DNA from: Rhodospirillales bacterium
Lineage (GTDB): Bacteria; Pseudomonadota; Alphaproteobacteria; Geminicoccales; Geminicoccaceae
Reading direction: 5' to 3'
NCBI GenBank assembly: GCA_007131045.1
Contig: SLRI01000186.1
Coordinates: 1-18,368 of the forward strand
Length of the DNA stretch: 18,368 nucleotides
Below are positions 15,322 to 18,368 of this stretch, piece after piece (within the stretch, counting starts at the first letter, position 1; every line of letters starts with the position of its first letter). The notes beneath the pieces were generated by a model that saw only the letters and a program-made list of their open reading frames with translations, made no database searches and was not told where the DNA came from. The translations under genes and the position numbers were made by a program.

Positions 15322-15918
15322 GAGCCGCCCTGCCTCTTCGAGATCTTCAGGCCGGTTGACGTTGAAGAAGGGATCGAATGGCTCGGTCGCAAAGTCGACC
15401 TCGGCCACCCGGTAGCGGCCGGCGAAGCGGTCGATCTTGCGCTCGTCCTCCTCGACGAGCGCTTTTTGCAGGTCGTCGAGGAGGGCTGAGCGCCAGAGCC
15501 CGAAGACCGGATGGGTGCGCCCGCCCGAAGCCGCGAAGGCGACATCCGCGTCGCGTGCGCCGGCGAACAACCGGGCGACGAGATTTTTCGGGAAAAAGGG
15601 TGTGTCGGTCGCCGCCGTCACCACCCAGGCCGCATCGGGAACAGCGTCGCGCGCCCAGACCATCCCGGTCAGCACCCCGGCCAGGGGCCCGGCGAAGCCG
15701 GCGACCACATCCGGCACGACCGGCAGGCCGAAGCCGGCGAACCGCGCCGGGTCGCCATTGGCATTGACCACCAGTGCCGCCACCTGCGGGGCGAGCCGGT
15801 CGATCGCGTGCGCCAGCATCGGTTGCCCGGAAAGTTCCAGAAGACATTTGTCGCCGCCGCCCATCCGCCGGGCGAGCCCGCCCGCGAGCAGCACGCCCGC
15901 GACCCGGCCCTCAGGCAT
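15304..15918 (-). CDS. mobA: Molybdenum cofactor guanylyltransferase MobA
   Basis: The product has 204 residues. MobA joins GMP from GTP to Mo-molybdopterin, making the MGD cofactor used by formate dehydrogenases and other DMSO-reductase-family enzymes. The nucleotidyltransferase motif LAGGLARRMGGGDK lies near residues 11-24, AATDTPFF matches the metal-binding Asp motif, and FNVNRPEDL is the usual C-terminal motif. The frame is open further upstream (from 16002), but the ATG at 15918 places the GTP motif at the normal distance. It also overlaps the fdhD stop by eight bases, which indicates coupled translation. Together with mobB and moeA about 6 kb away, it completes the late Moco steps. Confidence 0.95.
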   Translation of the reverse strand: MPEGRVAGVLLAGGLARRMGGGDKCLLELSGQPMLAHAIDRLAPQVAALVVNANGDPARFAGFGLPVVPDVVAGFAGPLAGVLTGMVWARDAVPDAAWVVTAATDTPFFPKNLVARLFAGARDADVAFAASGGRTHPVFGLWRSALLDDLQKALVEEDERKIDRFAGRYRVAEVDFATEPFDPFFNVNRPEDLEEAGRLSELVE

Positions 15919-16807
15919 CGACGCCAGCCGCCTTGCGGCGATGCTTCCTATCCTCCTCGCCCACCGCCGAAAGATCGGCGTCGAAGGCGATCCGCTCGGC
16001 ACCGGAGAGCGCGAGGAAGCGCCGGCCGCGGGCCCGGCCGATCAGCGTCAGCCCGGCCTGCCGGGCGAGGTCGACCCCCCAGGCGGTGAAGCCCGAGCGC
16101 GAGACCAGGATGGGAATGCCCATCTGCACCGTCTTGATCACCATCTCCGAGGTCAGCCGGCCGGTGGTGTAGAAGATCTTGCCCGCCGGCTCCAGCCCGT
16201 GCCGGAACATGTAGCCCGCGATCTTGTCCACGGCGTTGTGCCGGCCGACGTCCTCCATGTAGAGCAGCACCTCCGGCCCCTGAGAGAGCGCGCAGCCGTG
16301 GATCGCCCCGGCCTCGAGGTAGAGCGAGGGGCAGGTGTTGATGGTCTTGGTCAAGGCATAGAGCCAGGAGGTCTTGAGCACGGCGTCCGTGGGCAGGGTC
16401 ACCTGCTCGAACTTCTCCATCACGTCGCCGAACACCGTGCCCTGCGCACAGCCCGAGGTTCGCACCTTCTTCTTCAGCTTCGCCTCGTAGTTCGTGGCGC
16501 GCTCGGTCCGCACCACCACGACGTCGAGATCGGCATCGTGCTCGATCGCGGTCACCCGGTCGTCGGCGCGCAGCATGTTCTGGTTCAAGAGATAGCCCAG
16601 GGCCAGATAGTCCGGGTGATCGCCGATCGTCATCATGGTGACGATCTCCTGGCCGTTGAGAAAAAGCGTCAGCGGCCGCTCGTGGACGACCGCGGCCTCG
16701 ACCTCGCGGCCTTCGTGGTCGAGGCCGGTGACCCGACGGGTGAGCCTCGGGTCGGTGGGATCGGGCAGGACGAGGCTTCGAGTGAGTCCGGGATCGGGGG
16801 GCGCCAT
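15911..16807 (-). CDS. fdhD: Formate dehydrogenase accessory sulfurtransferase FdhD
   Basis: The protein has 298 residues, a normal length. FdhD passes sulfur from a cysteine desulfurase to the Moco of formate dehydrogenase, which is needed for activity. Hallmarks are ERPLTLFLNG, GDHPDYLALGYLL, MEDVGRHNAVDKIAGY, IFYTTGRLTSEMVIKT and ILVSRSGFTAWGVDLA. The cysteine region reads SGCAQGT, with C120 aligned to the persulfide cysteine of E. coli FdhD (C121). The second position of the CxxC motif is Gly (G123). It is the first gene of an fdhD-mobA pair and divergent from the PBP gene. No formate dehydrogenase subunit gene is in the window. The start at 16807 lacks a strong ribosome-binding site. Confidence 0.96.
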   Translation of the reverse strand: MAPPDPGLTRSLVLPDPTDPRLTRRVTGLDHEGREVEAAVVHERPLTLFLNGQEIVTMMTIGDHPDYLALGYLLNQNMLRADDRVTAIEHDADLDVVVVRTERATNYEAKLKKKVRTSGCAQGTVFGDVMEKFEQVTLPTDAVLKTSWLYALTKTINTCPSLYLEAGAIHGCALSQGPEVLLYMEDVGRHNAVDKIAGYMFRHGLEPAGKIFYTTGRLTSEMVIKTVQMGIPILVSRSGFTAWGVDLARQAGLTLIGRARGRRFLALSGAERIAFDADLSAVGEEDRKHRRKAAGVDA

Positions 16808-16936
16808 CGGCGTGGCTTCTCCAACAAGACTTCGCTCGTTCCGAGACTAGGTGATTGCCCGGGACTTGCAATGCGCGGCCGGGCCTGCGATCTCGTCACC
16901 CTAGGACCCGCGTGAGACGACGTTTCGGAAGGATCG
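16808..16936. promoter_or_regulatory. Divergent fdhD / PBP1A control region
   Basis: These 129 bases lie between two genes transcribed apart. GGAAGG (16927-16932) serves as the ribosome-binding site of the PBP gene. Two dyads are visible. ATTGC-N9-GCAAT spans 16854-16872, and an imperfect pair CTAGGTGA (16847-16854) / TCACCCTAG (16896-16904) encloses it. These may be operators, but no known regulator consensus was recognised and no promoter boxes are clear. Confidence 0.4.
16854..16872. repeat. Dyad ATTGC-N9-GCAAT upstream of fdhD
   Basis: Perfect 5-base arms at 16854-16858 and 16868-16872 have their centres 14 bases apart, a layout common for dimeric regulator sites. It lies 47 bases upstream of fdhD and about 65 bases upstream of the PBP gene. 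The arms are short, so chance is a real alternative. Confidence 0.25.
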
Positions 16937-18368
16937 ATGGCCAGACGCCCGCGCCCCACTGAATCGGCCCGGGCGAAGCCGCGCCCTTCACCCGAACCAC
17001 CCGAGCGCCGCTTTCGCCCGCTGCGCTGGCTGCTGCGCCTCGTCCCGCCGCTGATCGTCGGCGGCTTCGTCGTCTGGGTCGGGCTGTTCATCGTCTACGC
17101 CCCCGACCTCCCGGACACCGACGCGCTCTTCGCCGATGCCGAGCAGGCGAGGGTGACACTGATCGCCGCCGACGGCAGCGTCTTCGCCGAGCGCGGCTCG
17201 GCCGGCACCGCCTTCGTGCGGCTCGGCGAGGTGAGTCCGGTGTTGCGCGATGCGGTGATCGCCACCGAGGACCGTCGCTTCTACAGCCATTTCGGCCTCG
17301 ATCTCAGAGGCACCATCCGCGCCATGCTGAGCAACCTCCAGGCCGGCGGCGTGGTCGCGGGCGGCAGCACGCTGACCCAGCAGCTGGCAAAGAACCTCTT
17401 CCTCACGCCCGAGCGCGCCATGCGCCGCAAGATGGAAGAGCTGATCCTCGCCCTCTGGCTCGAGGCGCGGCTCTCGAAGGACCAGATCCTCGAGCTCTAC
17501 CTCAACCGCGTCTATCTCGGTGCCGGTGCTTACGGTGTGGAGGCCGCGAGCCAGCGCTATTTCGGCAAGCCCGCGGCGCGGGTCGAGCTCGCCGAAGCCG
17601 CCCTGCTCGCCGGTCTCCTCCAGGCACCCTCGCGGTTCGCGCCCACGAGCGACCTCGAGCGCGCCAACCGCCGGGCCTCGACCGTCCTTCGGCTGATGGT
17701 CGAGACCGGCAAGATCAGCGAAGAGCAGGCCGCCGAGGCCAGGGCCCGCCCGGCACGCCTCGCCACGGCCGGCGGTTCCGAAATGGCCGGCCACTTCGCC
17801 GACTGGGTGCTCGACGGCCTCACCGAGCATCTCGGCAAGCCGCAGCGGAGCTGGGTCGTTCGCACCACCCTCGACCCCCGCCTCCAGCGCCTGGCCGAGG
17901 GTGCCGTGGCCCAGGAACTCGCCGCCTATCCCGGCATCGAGGCTGCAGTCGTCCTGCTCGACGGCAGCGGCGCTATTCGCGCCATGGTCGGCGGCCGCAG
18001 CTACCGCACTTCCCGCTTCAACCGCGCCGCCTTCGGCCAGCGCCAGCCGGGCTCGGCCTTCAAGCCCTTCGTCTTCATGGCAGCGCTCGAGGCCGGCCGG
18101 CGACCGGGCGACCTCGTCGACGACGCACCCTTCACGGTCGCCGGCTGGACGCCGAACAACCCGGGCGGCCGGTATTTCGGCCGGATCAGCATCGACGAAG
18201 CACTGGCCCGCTCGATCAACACGGTGACGGTGAAGCTGAGCGAAGAAGTGGGTCCAGGCAAGGTCGCCGAGCGCGCCCGCCTGCTCGGCATCGGAAGTGA
18301 ACTGCGCCCGGTGCCGTCCCTGGCGCTCGGCACCTCCGAGGTCACCCCGCTGGAGCTCACCGCAGCCT
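16937..18368 (+). CDS. Class A penicillin-binding protein, PBP1A type (3' end outside window)
   Basis: The open frame runs 477 codons to the window edge without a stop. PBP1A-type proteins polymerise and cross-link peptidoglycan in the periplasm. A basic, Pro-rich cytoplasmic tail (about 1-35) leads into one transmembrane helix (about 36-55). The glycosyltransferase domain (GT51) follows, with ATEDRRFYSHFG (catalytic E111), GGSTLTQQLAKNLFL and ELYLNRVYLGAGAYG. The transpeptidase domain begins near residue 310 and contains the nucleophile S373 with K376 (GSAFK) and the SIN motif (426-428). The KTG motif lies beyond the edge. The ATG at 16937 has a good ribosome-binding site (GGAAGG). mrcA/ponA would be usual names, but PBP1A and related paralogues cannot be separated from this part. 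Confidence 0.95.
   Translation, partial: MARRPRPTESARAKPRPSPEPPERRFRPLRWLLRLVPPLIVGGFVVWVGLFIVYAPDLPDTDALFADAEQARVTLIAADGSVFAERGSAGTAFVRLGEVSPVLRDAVIATEDRRFYSHFGLDLRGTIRAMLSNLQAGGVVAGGSTLTQQLAKNLFLTPERAMRRKMEELILALWLEARLSKDQILELYLNRVYLGAGAYGVEAASQRYFGKPAARVELAEAALLAGLLQAPSRFAPTSDLERANRRASTVLRLMVETGKISEEQAAEARARPARLATAGGSEMAGHFADWVLDGLTEHLGKPQRSWVVRTTLDPRLQRLAEGAVAQELAAYPGIEAAVVLLDGSGAIRAMVGGRSYRTSRFNRAAFGQRQPGSAFKPFVFMAALEAGRRPGDLVDDAPFTVAGWTPNNPGGRYFGRISIDEALARSINTVTVKLSEEVGPGKVAERARLLGIGSELRPVPSLALGTSEVTPLELTAA

Overview
The window is GC-rich, gene-dense and free of mobile elements, rRNA and tRNA genes. Its gene content points to an alphaproteobacterium. The evidence is a Paracoccus-like cytochrome oxidase assembly block (ctaB end, small CoxF-like protein, ctaG, ctaE, SURF1, ctaA) and a DUF4170 gene. 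I cannot assign a genus from sequence reading alone. Most ORFs on the opposite strand of the genes are GC-driven shadows and were left out.

Region 1 (1-4906, + strand) is an aerobic respiration block. It holds the last codons of heme O synthase, a 40-residue membrane protein, the copper chaperone CtaG/Cox11, cytochrome c oxidase subunit III, SURF1, and a heme A synthase of the cysteine-pair (CtaA) type. An M32 carboxypeptidase gene overlaps the ctaA end. Genes overlap or lie within about 65 bases of each other, so this is probably one transcription unit.

Region 2 (4921-7140, - strand) holds an MFS permease, a DUF305 periplasmic protein with a His-rich tail, and a membrane-anchored monoheme cytochrome c. 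The last two are probably co-transcribed.

Region 3 (7242-10373) begins with a small DUF4170 gene (+). It faces a minus-strand operon mobB-moeA-FAD oxidoreductase. MobB and MoeA belong to molybdenum cofactor (Moco) maturation. The moeA reading frame has no ATG, GTG or TTG in front of its conserved N-terminus and appears to start at a CTG that overlaps the mobB stop codon. The FAD enzyme resembles D-arginine dehydrogenase but lacks two substrate-pocket residues.

Region 4 (10520-15321, + strand) is divergent from mobB. It holds tusA (sulfur carrier), a PPP-like metallophosphoesterase, an ABC-type periplasmic binding protein paired with a membrane histidine kinase (no permease, ATPase or response regulator beside them), and a class I aminotransferase.

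Region 5 (15304-16807, - strand) is fdhD-mobA, the second half of the Moco and formate dehydrogenase maturation set. The window ends inside a divergently transcribed class A penicillin-binding protein gene (PBP1A type, from 16937). Functionally the window combines aa3 oxidase assembly, Moco/formate dehydrogenase sulfuration (mobA, mobB, moeA, fdhD, tusA), one candidate ligand-sensing module, and cell-wall synthesis. I see no clearly new system. The most useful leads are the CTG start of moeA, the binding protein-kinase pair, the altered DauA-like pocket, and the cysteine-type CtaA inside an alphaproteobacterial-style cox cluster.
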